NCBI RefSeq assembly: GCF_040954835.1 | Contig: NC_090706.1 | Coordinates: 31,815,148 to 31,879,147, forward strand | Source: Lepisosteus oculatus | Taxonomy: Eukaryota; Chordata; Actinopteri; Semionotiformes; Lepisosteidae | Length of the DNA: 64,000 nucleotides | Reading direction: 5' to 3' | Shown: positions 13,761-26,600 of the stretch, piece by piece | Numbering within the stretch: position 1 is the stretch's first letter | Layout: each line of letters starts with the position of its first letter | Notes under the pieces: generated by a model | What the model was told of the DNA's origin: nothing | The model's input: only the letters and a program-made list of their open reading frames with translations | Database searches by the model: none | Program-made: the position numbers and the translations under genes

Positions 13761-14904
13761 AAATAATGTAATTTGTCTGGCTGACAAGCATTTGTTTTCA
13801 TTTAATGATTATATCTCACTCTTCTGAATGCTTTGTAGCTTTGTTATGATACATTATTCATTAAATAGCCCCAAGTCAATAGAACTAGTGGAGTTCCAAC
13901 ATAACCTTCAAAGTGAAAAAAATTGTGATCAATAATCGTGTAGAGTCTGATTTATAGATATTTCTTGCTTCTGTTTTTTTGTATAATCTTAAATGATTAC
14001 CTCATTATCCATGTGTTCCAGAAAAATAAGTTATCAGAGAACTGTGAGCAAAAGTGACAATGGAACAAATGAATCCATATGCTGCAGGCCATTTGTGAAA
14101 CATTCTACAGCTTGTGCGACACAGTCATATTTCTGCTGTGTGATTTTTCAAATTCATCCTTCAGGAAGAGATTTAGAGCAATTTTTTACAGTTCATGAGA
14201 AGTGTAATAACAGAAAAAGCATGATCTAAACTATCCCCTTGAAATAAAAATTTGTCTGTCTTTCCTATGAAGGTCCATGGAAAAAATATTTGCAAAAGTA
14301 ACGTGACTAACTTTCATAATCAAAAAAAATATTTGTTTTGTTTCAGTGTGTTGATGGTGGTAGATTTGTTTAAACTGTTAGCGTCGTTCTAACACCTATT
14401 ACGGTCTGAATATAATGCAGGAGATTTGTAGATTTTTTCAAATTAAAAACTTAAAAGAAGGTAGAACATTTCAAGGGCATCATAAAGAATAATCTGGAAG
14501 GAGATATCTGAGCATATGAAGCTGGTACCCTTACTTCTTTCACTAAATTAAATCCTCATCTTAAGTAACTACTAGCAACGAGCAGCAGCTAGACTAGCAA
14601 ACAGACAGGCTAATGGGACCAAATTGACTCCTCTCTTTTGTAAGCTATATGTTATTAACTGAGGTAAATACGTTTTAAGCAGCTATTATTTAAAAATAAG
14701 CCCCTTCGGAACTTTAAGAGTGTACTAGAGTACCTATCTTGTACCATAATTTATTGAGTTACTTAAATCCTGCATCCATAAAATACCCAAGAAACACTTC
14801 TTTAATACACTGATCACTAACTATATTTGCTGAATGTTCTTAGTTGATGAATCCAATCAAATTAAACTTATTTTGTTTACATTGCAAATTACTGTTCTCC
14901 CACT

Positions 14905-15175
14905 TCACATACCCATCCATTCATCCACACATTTTCTAACTGCTTTATCCAGTATTGGGTCACAGGGGGAGCTGGAGCCTAACCTTGGCAAACAATGAGA
15001 AAAGGCAGGCTACACCCTGGATGGGACACAGATCCATCACAGGGCCAATTTTCCCTAGAAGCCAGTTAACCTATCAATATTTCTATGGACTGTGGGAGGA
15101 AACCGGAACATTCACATACCTAGAGGATAAATGTTTGGGACCATTTTAGGTGCAGCACCCACAGTGCTCACAAAA
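14905..15175 (+). repeat. L2-like LINE 3'-end fragment
   Basis: Motif series CCATCCATTCATCC, TTTCTAACTGCTTTATCC, TTGGGTCACAGGGGGAGC, TACACCCTGGATGGGACAC, AGCCAGTTAACCTATCA and GGACTGTGGGAGGAAACC. Same order and orientation as at 9630 and 58440. Confidence 0.75.
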
Positions 15176-15563
15176 TATCATTTCCAGTCTGCGGTCAAAT
15201 GTAAGAACAGAAAACATTCAGGAGAATAAATGCGTTCTCAGGTTTCTGAAATTCCAAAATGGATTATGACAATTAATTGCATCACCACCACAGAATATGA
15301 CAAGGATATAACAGAAAAAGAAAATATTTTCATATCAAGAAAAGTAGTCTTTCACTGATGTGTTGTCATTACCATTATTCTTAGGTACGGAATGTGGGAT
15401 TAATAACTATTCAAGCATCCCTTGTAAATGTGTGTAGCATGGGAAAGTCAATTTTTTGTCTAAGATATGTTTTGAATTCATCATACCATATAAGATCAAG
15501 ACCTCCTAAGCCTTACCATAAGTCAATGTTTATAAAACAAATATCTGGAGCACATTTTGATAT

Positions 15564-16640
15564 TGTTACAAATAGGGGGTAAAGAAAATAGAGAATATCA
15601 GGAAGTGGCCGAGCGGATTAATCAAAATGTAAATAAATAATAATAACTCCCAACTTGTAAATTAATATACCCGAGCAGTTGGTATATTTCTTTGTTCTCT
15701 AGCACAGTTTTGATGAAAAGACAATAATTCAGGCACACTTGGTTAAACAAATATTTATTAATAGTGACAATACACACACTAACAACACACAACATAAACA
15801 TGCAACACACAAGTTACATTAGGTACAAAAGTACCTAATGAGCTCCCCTACTTCTATTAAGGAGTTTCAGAGACCTAACGCCCTGACCACCCAGAAAAAA
15901 ATGCAGACTGTTACCAATTATTTGACTCATATATAATGCTTACAGAGGCTTAAATAAGAGAAAGACGCCTTCTAAATCAACCTCAGGTCTAACCTGAGGT
16001 TAAATCTCTCTCTACAAACCCGGATGATGCAAAATGAATGGGGACCTACATAATAATAGATGTAATAGAAATTGAATAAAACTCAATATGAGTAGAGCTG
16101 CTATGTGTCCATGGTGTATGCAATATATACAAGTAGTGGGGTTATGCTGAATACAGTGAAAACTGTGTGTCCAAATAGGTATCTCCCTAATTCTAAAGTG
16201 TACCTACTAACCAGGAGAGGCTGTTTTTAACCAATGGATGCCTTACTCAGGAAATCAGACTTCCCTAAGAACCATAGAAAAGCAAGCTCTCTTAACAAGG
16301 TTAAAATACTTGGCTCCAATCTTGTATTTCTGGGGGATTTGGAACAAGATGCTCTTGTCTTCCTCCTTCTCTCAGGTTGTCTCTGTTTCTTTCTCCCTTT
16401 CTCTCCCCACTTGTCTCCTTTTTTGGCTCCCTGTTTTATGCTCTATTCCTGGACTGCTGATTGAAATGGTTCACTCAAAACTTAGTTATAAGGTAAACCA
16501 AGGTAAACTTTACGATTGCTTTGATCACTGAATCCGTGACCACCGCATCGCAGCAAACATCTCCTTGCTTGGAAGTTGGAAAAGTCGACACTAGCCAACT
16601 GTCTCTATTGCAGCTAGGTTCTTAAAGACACTTCATAACA
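15564..16640 (+). mobile_element. Solo LTR candidate (family B, copy 1)
   Basis: Begins TGTTAC and ends ATAACA, imperfect short terminal inverted repeats, and is flanked on both sides by ATAT (15560-15563 and 16641-16644), a plausible 4-base target duplication. It shares long ordered similarity with 51078-51960: GGCCGAGCGGAT, AGCAGTTGGTATA, ATTCAGGCACA, AATATTTATTAA, GACAATACACACACTAA, GGTAAACCAAGGTAAACTT and GACACTTC. No coding frame. Class inferred from the termini. Confidence 0.6.
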
Positions 16641-17634
16641 ATATAATTATCTGTGTTCCATATAGTAATGGAATATTTATCTTTAATTGGCATGACTGCA
16701 GACAGCAATAATACTATAATTATTAAGAATAAACACCTACAGTTTTACATGCCTTTGAAGAAGCAAGAAAAAGTAGGCAGAGAAATCAGCTTACAAGAGC
16801 AATTTTTTAATGTTAAACTGTTTTGGTTTTTACAATAAATTAGATACAGGAGACTAATTGTATAACACATATTGACAATATTTTATACTGACATCTCACC
16901 CAATTTTAGTGTTATTTATAAACAACTATATATTCTTATGTACAAAATAATTTGAAAAAATATTTTACAATGTGTAGTATATTTGTGATTTTCAGTAATT
17001 GCTAAATCCAAATATTTTTCCAAGGTTTAACAGATAGTTTTCTAAATTTAAACTGATTTATTTTAAATGTACTGAATGAGCCACTTATCTTGCTAATGGT
17101 ACAGTAATTGTGATGACATTGGTTTGCTAACTGCATTGCACAATACTCCCATCATGTGGTCAAATCTCAATATGCAATAAGCTGGTGGAAATATCCCTGT
17201 TCATAAGAGACAGACAATTCCCTATAAAGTGATTACAAAAATAACGTATTGTATATTGATCTTTGGCTTTTTTTGTAAGTACAGGATGACCACATGGTCA
17301 TATGAACAAGGAAGTTGGTGCTCCCCTACTATAGTCCAACGACTTGAGAAAGGACTGGCATTGAAATTGTGTTAGAGTGAAGGTCTGAAACCAACTTGAA
17401 AATAATGGGCTAAAGGCCTGTATTTACAATATACTCAATTATAGTGCTGTTATTGGCAAAAATTAAGGCTTGTCTTTCCTCAGAATATTGATCATTTTGA
17501 ATGACAATTCAATTTGTTAAATTTTAATGTTTCTCTTAGGAAACGGTGTACAATGAGCGCAGCCAATGTAATGGAATGAAAAATAAATCTGTAGATGAAT
17601 CCCTGAAAGCCACAAATACCCTGTACATTTTCCC
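16641..17634. other. Non-coding; includes the 3' flank of the channel gene
   Basis: AT-rich, no ORF of note. AATAAA on the minus strand at 17062-17057 is the closest poly(A) signal downstream of the channel stop codon. Confidence 0.4.
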
Positions 17635-20600
17635 CTAAACACTTGACTTAAAGGTCTGGTGAGCAATCATATAGGGATTTAAGGGCGCTTCCTTATTTTT
17701 CCGAATGACTCTTTTAATTATGAAAATAATGACTTTCAAAAAGAGTTCTACAAACTCAGCCACAGTGCAGATGGAAACTCCAATCCATAGCCCCACCAGG
17801 CCTCCAATACTGGACACAAGGTCAATCACCTGCAAAGGAATAAACAAAACAGAGGTGTCAGTAAAAATGGCTAATGAAATTCATATAGTAATAAGGTTAA
17901 TAAATATTAATTTTACTGCACTTTTCCTTAGATGTTTCTCCAGTGGAATATAAGTCACTAGTATGCATTTTAAAATGTATATTAGAGCACTTAGACTATA
18001 CATGAATAGAGAAAACTAGCATATGAAGCTTTCTATGATATCTAAAATAAATTTAAAAAGTATATTTGAGTGACCGAGTAAATGTGTTTTCCCCATGTCT
18101 TATTTTCAAACACTCGTATGTAAAGCACTTATGGTTTATAATGACAATGTATACTGTAATTTATTGTGCATTTATAGAATTATGACAACTTGCAATGGAA
18201 GATTTTTTGTTTCCTCCTGTAAGATAATATTTGAGGAGAATAACATTGACAGATTCTCTTGAATAAAAGATCAAGCCATCTGGCTTTAACATCTTTGAAA
18301 CATTGTGTAAATATTTTAATACAAGATCAGAGAAGGTAATATTCTCATCTCAAGAATAGAATGATATTCCAGTTCCCCTATAGATTGTAATATATTTCTG
18401 TTCCTCGTATGTTTGTCTTGTGATGTATGGCTTTTTCATATCCTGTAGAAGATTTAGTCATGAGAAGCTTTTTCCCCCTCTTCACTTCAATGTCACTTAC
18501 ATTTGAGAGCTTCAGGGCTTGATGTCATTATTTTGACCCTAAATGGAAATACATCTCTTGCCTGAAAAGACTGGCTGTCCAAACTTAAATATAAAGTCTA
18601 TTTGCTCAACAATGGTGATTTCAAAGTATTTTGTCCACATGGGTTTTACAAAAGGAAAACAAAAAGTAGAAAATGACTTATGTGATGAAAAAAGTCAGCA
18701 GAATAGCTAAGAAATACTTTTTCCCAGTCAGGGTTCAAGGTTGTTTTTCCCCCTATATATATTAGAAATAGGTCATGGTACGTCTGTTGGCAGTCAAGTG
18801 CTGGACTGAATGTACTCCAGTTTTTGTGACAGTTTGAGCAAAGGCAGAGTCTTTTCTCAGTGTGGAATGCAACAAAGCCGTCCTGCTTCAGATTCCTGTT
18901 TTGTATCACGCATGACCTTATACGGCCAGACGAGGCTGATGTTCAAAAGCCAAACCAATGAGAAAACCACCAGCCTGATGAAACGATAGATAAAATGGAA
19001 CAAATAGCAACACAACCTTTTTTGGAAGGGCAATAAACTTTAAGATGCTTACCTGGAAAGATGGAATTTCTTCAATAAGCTCGTAATTAAGCTGCTGATA
19101 ATTAATGATGACTTTAACAAGATTATCGCTGTGGAAAAAAACAATAAAAAGGTCTTTTGGAAAAAAAAAAGCTTCAAAAGTCCCCTCTGTTTTGTGATAA
19201 TGGAAACACCATAAATTAAAGTCATGTATTCCTTTAAAAATGTCACTTTCCCTCCAGTTCTTGTCAGTTAATCAGTCTTTTAAGGATTAAAAAAGAACCT
19301 GGATGGTTCAGTTTATGATAAATTGATAGTTACTGTAAGTACAAATATGGAATAAAAGCTAGTTATTTTTACATGTTCCATATGTTAACAATTATGGGGT
19401 GCACAGTACAAATTATCACCTACATACTGTAATTTCAATGAAATATGGAGTTCATAACAGAGGGTTAAGAAAAACATTAGATCATAATCTAGCCTTCTTC
19501 TGCTCTCCTACATTATGGAGATCTTTGCCTTCTGGAATTCCCTTTGTGCATTTCTATCGCATTCCTCCAGCCACCACATCTACACCCTTGCAGCAGCTTC
19601 CTAGCTCTTTCCTCACAAAAGTGGGGAGGGGTTCAGTCAGCCTCATCATCACAGTCAATTCAACTTACCGTACTTTGTCAGCTACTTTGGCCAGCTTTCC
19701 TCCAGATTGTCTCAGTTTTCTTGCAAACTCATTCTACAATAGGAACGGTAGACATCCAAGCACTCATCATCTGTTAACAGAAAGCTGATGACACTACAGC
19801 CTATCCCATAATCAGGCTGGACACCACATAGGAAGCCGGTCCTTCACAGAGTACAGTTTAGCTGCTTGATTTGATGAGTAATAGAAAGCTGGTAGTGTCC
19901 ATTCTGGGCTACCATAATAGAAGATACTGTACCTTCTGCATATGTAACATTTCTCCTGTGGTTTGTGATCACTTACCATATAAACAGCACTAGGCCACTG
20001 AGATGAAGATAGTGTCAGCTCAAATATCTCCTCCCTGTTTGCAGGAGAACAAGAACAAGAGCTTTTTTTATTCTTTCTTACTGATGGTAAAATAAATGCC
20101 ACAATCACTTTCACACTTCCTGTAGAAAAATATAATAATAACTTCCTTGCAGTGGAACAGTGAAACTGAATACTTTAATCTTTGAATTGTTCTTTTTTGG
20201 CTTTTGAAAAACAATGGTTTTGTAAAAATTGTAATCTTTCTTATCTTAAGCCTATGTGTGTGGTTACAAGTGTCAGTGAATACAAGATCTACAAATATCA
20301 ATACGTTCATGGCATGATCGTCATCCCTCCTCTAGAGGGCGTTCCGACCGTTTTGTGTTTCAGTTTCATTATCACGTTCACCTGTCCCTGGATTCACCGT
20401 TATCCCTTAAATCCGGTGCTCTTGAAGCTTGGGGCTCTGCATTGGATGCCCGCGGGCCTGCCGACCTGCCTAGCATCAAGTCGCCCTACGTCCGTGGCTT
20501 GAAGGCATAGGCCTCCAAACGACGTTCTGACCAAGCTGAGTCCTGGGCTTAGAGTGCCTGGCTTCATCACTCTGTTTTTAACATCCTTGTTCCTGTTCCT

Positions 20601-23600
20601 GTCCCTGATCCCGTTCCTGGTTTTAATCGTTTGTCTTGGATGGATCTCCTGGCACATGGACCCTGGACTGCACCCTAGTTTCCCATTTGGACTTCCCTCG
20701 TTTCGACTTGTCTGCCTGCGCTCCCCCCATGCACCTGGATCACTGTCAGCGCCGCCCCCTGTTCTCCATCCCTTCCATTCCTAACCGTGATTTCCCCCGA
20801 AACCCTTCTCCAGTCACTTCCGGATTATGCCATCTGCACAGGGTTCTGAACTATGCATTTGACGGGAGTCAGGACTGGCTTCAGCTAGAGGTTCAGACAT
20901 TTGCTTTTACATAATCTGAATTCGTTTTGCAAATAAAAATAGAGCTGTGCTGCAGAAAGTGTTAGCATATGTTAATGGGTCCTGATGAATTAAAGAAACG
21001 TCCACATGAAAAAAAATTTGGGCATGGGTGCACAAAAACTAAAATATTATTCCTGACATTAAAAAATAAATTGTGCTACATTTAAGCAATAGGACCTTAA
21101 ATGGGAATTTTTTTAAGTTTCAATTTCAATGTAAAACAAAATTTCTATTTTTCTAAAGGAAATATGAAATATCAAGTGCACTTGGCAATTAACGCCTTTC
21201 TACTTGTCTGATTGTTTCAGTAAACTCAAATTGAGTAATAGAACTCAATTCTGTAAGTGCTCCAAACACTGCCATCCATTAAAAATAACAGCAGATGGGA
21301 GAATACTAAATTTTATAGATACCTGCTCTGGACATTTGTGGTTTAAATCTATTTGTATCTGCACACTTTAAAAGGCATATGAAAACAAAAATGGTAATTA
21401 CTTACTCGCATTGTAAAGGACAGTTACATTCCAATTCATCGTGAGCAAATTTGTCTTCATAAAGTTGTACACATTTATCTAAGACAAAGCAATGCAAAGT
21501 AAAGAAGAACTGAAAACAGACTTGGTGGATTTACATTTCCAAAAAAGACATTTGGTGCACTCCTCTGAGAGTATTCCAATCGTGTTGATTACATATTGAA
21601 TTGAAACATTTTAGAGAATGGACCTCTCTCTCTTTAGATATTAAACACATATTTACCAAGCCCTGATGTTACAAAAATGTACAATTGCAACAATCTGTTT
21701 CTTTATTAGATTGTTACTTTAGCTATAGTACATAATATGCATATCTTACTGCAGAATCAATTGCATATTAAAGATTGCTGCAATTTATAGCTTGTCATCT
21801 ACCTGTTCTACTGGATATGCAGCAGTCAACATTAAGCCATAATGCTACCCACTATGTTAACTTTCAGAGTAATATATGCACAGACTTTGCAAAAAAGGTA
21901 AGTGTCATGTATGCCATATCATAGTACTGTATATTGTTTCATATAAATAGCTAACAGCAAACTTCACCTGGCAATGTAGGATTTTAAAAAAAGGTATAAA
22001 TATATAAATATTCTGTGTCCTCTGAATCAATTATTGTGAGTTTGTGCTTTATTAGAATCCAGCATCTTGAGTTTTGAAAGCACAGTGAACACAAACTGCG
22101 TATGTGTTTAAGATATGGTAACGTGTCAAAGCTAAACAATCCTAATTCGTTTTCACCTTGATCCATTCTCCACCTCCACTAATCATTAACTCATGAATTC
22201 CAATCCACTCTACAATGTCCTCAAATACCTTCTTTCTCCAAAAGGTCCTGCTATCTCCACTATCTCAATTTCTCCCATTTCTCCCAGCTATCCCAATTCT
22301 CTGAGCAACACAGGACATACAGTAGACACACATGTTAACACAGTGCACCTCCCACTTGCTCATGTCCAACCAATCACAAATGTGCTTGTTACTATATAAA
22401 CTCTCTAAAGTAGCAGAGACTGGACCACTGATAATACAAAACTCACTCCTGATGCAGATTTTACCAGTAAAATATTGCACGGGCATATGATCGAGTAAGA
22501 ATGTATGTGCTTTTGTCAACTGAATGTCATGTGTCATCTGATGACAATAAACCATGTGACAACAATATGGGACTCAGGAATCAATTGAATATGTATTTAT
22601 GTGGTACAAGTGACTTTGTCACTTGTTCCATTCGAACAGATGCTCTCCATTGCCTGCACTTACTGATATTTTTGTTGGTAATGTTGCAGAAAGGGACTTT
22701 CACATCCTTTGGCACTGGGAACTCCCACATTCCACAGCCACAGTTCTTAATGATGTACATTTGTCCACATGTCTTCTTACATGCCTGTGTAAATAGAAAT
22801 TATTCTTCAAAGCTGGTTAGGCTTAAATACAATTTTGTAAAAGGGCAAATAATGCTATACATAATTTATAAGGTATACAACCCTCAATGGTACAGAATAT
22901 TTCTGTTCCTTTCCAGAAGAATTACAAGGTAACACAATGAATGCTAAATCTCAGAACTATTATTTATTGTAATCACATCTGTTTCATAATCCCCATGTTC
23001 ATTTCAATGCTTTTCTAGTCTATAATTATCCCGCCCTTGTGTTTTTTAGCAAGTACTGTTATTATCTCACTTTAATTCATATGATTGGACAAGTGAGATG
23101 ATAATCAGAGAATCCCAAACAAAGAAAGTTTGGAAAAGAAGAGGTAAATAAATGCAAATGAAAACACAGAAGTAATTCTAAAAAATAGGATGTCCCTGTT
23201 TGGATACATAACTCACCTCCCTGCTGTATCCAACTTTATACACATCTCTGTAATAGTTATGAATGCCATCTCCAGTAGTACACGTGCTACTGTAAGGAGC
23301 CCTGAGTCGATGCACATGAACCTGTTTGGAATGAAAATACAAGAGACGTCTCATGAGGAACAATCCGAATTCATTGTAATTGCAACAATTTTTGCACTTC
23401 ATGATCTATTGATATAGTTATCAAGCGCTTCACAGTCCTTGTACAGTGGGGAAGCCTGAGGCTGACTTAAAAGTAATTGGTTCCTATGAGTGTGGAGGTA
23501 TGTTCCTCTTCCTCATTGCTGTTTTTGACTTGATACTGTTGGTAAGCTTTCCAGGTCAGAATTAAAGGTTTTCTGTGTTGCTGAAAAACTGCATATTCCA

Positions 23601-26600
23601 AACACCCATTACAGCTCAGAAAGGCCAGTTGAGTGTTTGGCATGGTAAGATACTGATGACCAAGAACATAGCATTAACACCCTAGCCTTGTGAACATGTG
23701 AACATGCCTTCATATCAAATTTAATTTCTATAGTAGAGTTTTCATAAAAATCATCATGTACTGTTTCCTCCTACTGCAACTCCACTGAGCTTGACCACTT
23801 GTGTCTTCAAGAATGCCTTCTTTGTTCATTGTTCATTGTCTATGATTTGTAACTGACCTTGTGTAATAGTTTTTCTTCTTTCTCTTTGGACTGCATTTCA
23901 TCAAGACATCAAAGGAAAATAATAACAGTGTTCCAGGGTCATGCAGCAGAGGCAGATGTTTTCCCTTTTTTTTTTTAGGATCTGTGCTAGTAGTGTCATA
24001 AACCTTTATATGTTTATAGTGTGCTCTGTATGTACTGTCGAGATCAAAATAGGCCTTCAGGCTTTGCCAGTCAGGACGGGGCTGTAATACTGACCCACAT
24101 ATTGGGACCCCACCCTTAGGAGCCCATTATCCACTCCAGGCCTCTCTAGGTATCATGTTGTGAAGTTATTTTTGAAGCACATGACCTGCATGAACCTTTA
24201 GGTGTGCCTTGCAAAGCTCCCTGCTCCCTCAAGAATCGGCTGAGATAGAATGTAAAGCCTTTTCTCCAACACTACCAATCCTTTTTTCGTAGCATCTTTC
24301 TCAGCAAGTAATTAGGATGTACAGAACAGTATATTTACTATAAAGCTATTTTATTGTCTTAATTTTAGAATGGCTGCAAATGAGACAAGGCCATCCACCC
24401 TGTCTAGCCTGTTTAGTAGTTAGTAGCTAATTGATCCAAAGATCTCATTCAGATGGTTCCTTAATAAAAAATAGGGTATTGGCTTCAACAGTAGACTGAG
24501 TATCTTATCTAATCTTACAAACACATTTAATTTAATTTGTTCTATCAAGCAATTGAGGCCTGAGTTAAAAAATAAATCCAGGAACAAATACAGTATGGTC
24601 CTCAAGAACTGGAGCTGTCTAACCCGGTCTTACAAAAATCCCTTTAAAATTTTTAAATGTGAAATCCTCAGTTTCACATTCTTACATTACTATACATTTT
24701 CCCAATTTGCAGAATACAATATGTGTCAAGTTTACCTGGCCTCTAAATCATCAAATGCCTGAGAAAGCAGAATAAAATGTATCAAGTTAAGCATTATACT
24801 GTGTTATTTTTTACAAAGGAAACTCAACAGAACAGGAATCCAGAAGCCAAACCTTGACGATGGCAATATCTGACTCCTGCCCAGGAGGAATGTTAACTCC
24901 ATCATCTTCAGGGAATGGCATGTCTTTTTGGTCATGGATGATGAGACGAATGCCTGCAGCTTGGCTGAACTGCTCAATGTATTCGTCTTGTTCGATAGAC
25001 AACTCCATGGTTAGACCTGTGGGACCCAAAAGCGTGAAGACATCCAGAAAGAAAACTAGCAAAACAACATGATTTTGTACTGTAGATTTTGTACTGTCAT
25101 TGAAGACTAATTCCAATCTTTTTTAAGGTGTATCAAATCAAAGTAAAATTTATTAAAATAACTGTCACCAGTGTAAAAAATGGGGTTTTATTACCCAAAG
25201 GATGATATTATCCATGTAAGTGTAGTAAACCCCTAAATAAACTGCAAACACGCAATGCAAATTCCTTATGGAAGGTTAGCAGAAGAGCATGTGAGAGGGC
25301 AGTGACTCCAGACAAAATAGAAATTCTTGTCTGGACCATGTCCCCCAGAATGCCCTGGGGAATGAGCTGTTGCCTTCAGTCACCTGACCAGACAATTGGT
25401 CAGGTGACAATTTTAAAAGCAGGAAGCTGAGGCTTCAAATGGTCAGTCACCATCAGCCATCTGAGGACAGAGGACAGAAACTCTGTTATGCAAGCTGTAC
25501 CAGAGGGAGCAAGAGACGAACATCAAGGACTGACTGTGAAAAGATCTGTGAAACTGTAAGGCTTTGGAAGTATTTATAAAGAGTGTCAGGGAGAGACTTA
25601 GTTTCGTGAAGAGACTCTGAGAGAGACTGAGTGGTAGTTAAAGCCTATAAGCAGCTTAGCTGCCTGGCACAATACTTAAGGATGAAGTTAGTTAATAGCT
25701 CATAAAAGAGGCTTAGGCTTATGTTTTGTTGTCTTGGTGTTTGGTTTTCTATTCCAACTCAGTAAATAAACTGCACTTGGTTTGTACCTTATAGCTGTGT
25801 CTTGTTTCTGTGTCTTTCTTTCCTTACTTGCCTTAAAGTTCCTATTTTTTGCCACCGTGTAGTAAGATGAGTCTAGATGTGTCAACAAGAGGAGTTGTAA
25901 AATGATCAGAACTTATTATTTTATTCAGCTTTAAAAAAATCAGGTGTGTTTTGCTATATCTGGAAAAGAATTCTTCAAATGGAATTACCCCCGACAAATA
26001 TATACATGATTTCAATGCTAAATTGGTTGTGAGTGTACAATATGTATGCAGACAATACAAAAGCTATGCTACAGTTAGCACATTTTTTTTGTTTAAATAA
26101 ATAAACATATCTAGCCAGCATTCTTCTCCTAGATAATTAAATATTTTAAGGCACTAGACCCATCTGTGAACTTACCATAACTAAATCCAGCTTTTGTAGC
26201 ATTGAGAACATCCCTTCTCATCAGTCTTCCACGATTTTCCATTTTTGTTAGGCTATTGAATGTGTAACAGTTTCCAAACTTGTGGTTGAAGAAGGCGTTG
26301 AAAAAACTATAAAACCATCCAGGATTTTAAATATATATTAATATCACAAAAATTACATAGCTCTAAAACATCAGAAACTCAAATAAGTTTATAGGAACAC
26401 CAAGAAAACCATACAATGGCAAGTTGCACATCAGACAAAGATGTCTGAACTTCACTGTGTTAAAAAGCGCTAATTAAAGTTTCCTAACTAATAAGGTTAA
26501 TAAGTATTAATATGTTTAATATGATAGTCTTTAATATGATTAATAAATTAGGAGTGAGAAATGGTTTATCATCATCGTTTCAATCGCATATTGTAGCAGA

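Noticed and set aside
19049-19246. A hydrophobic 65-aa minus-strand frame resembling a membrane protein
   Set aside because: It is the wrong frame of channel exon 9 plus intron; phase from exon 8 dictates the other frame.
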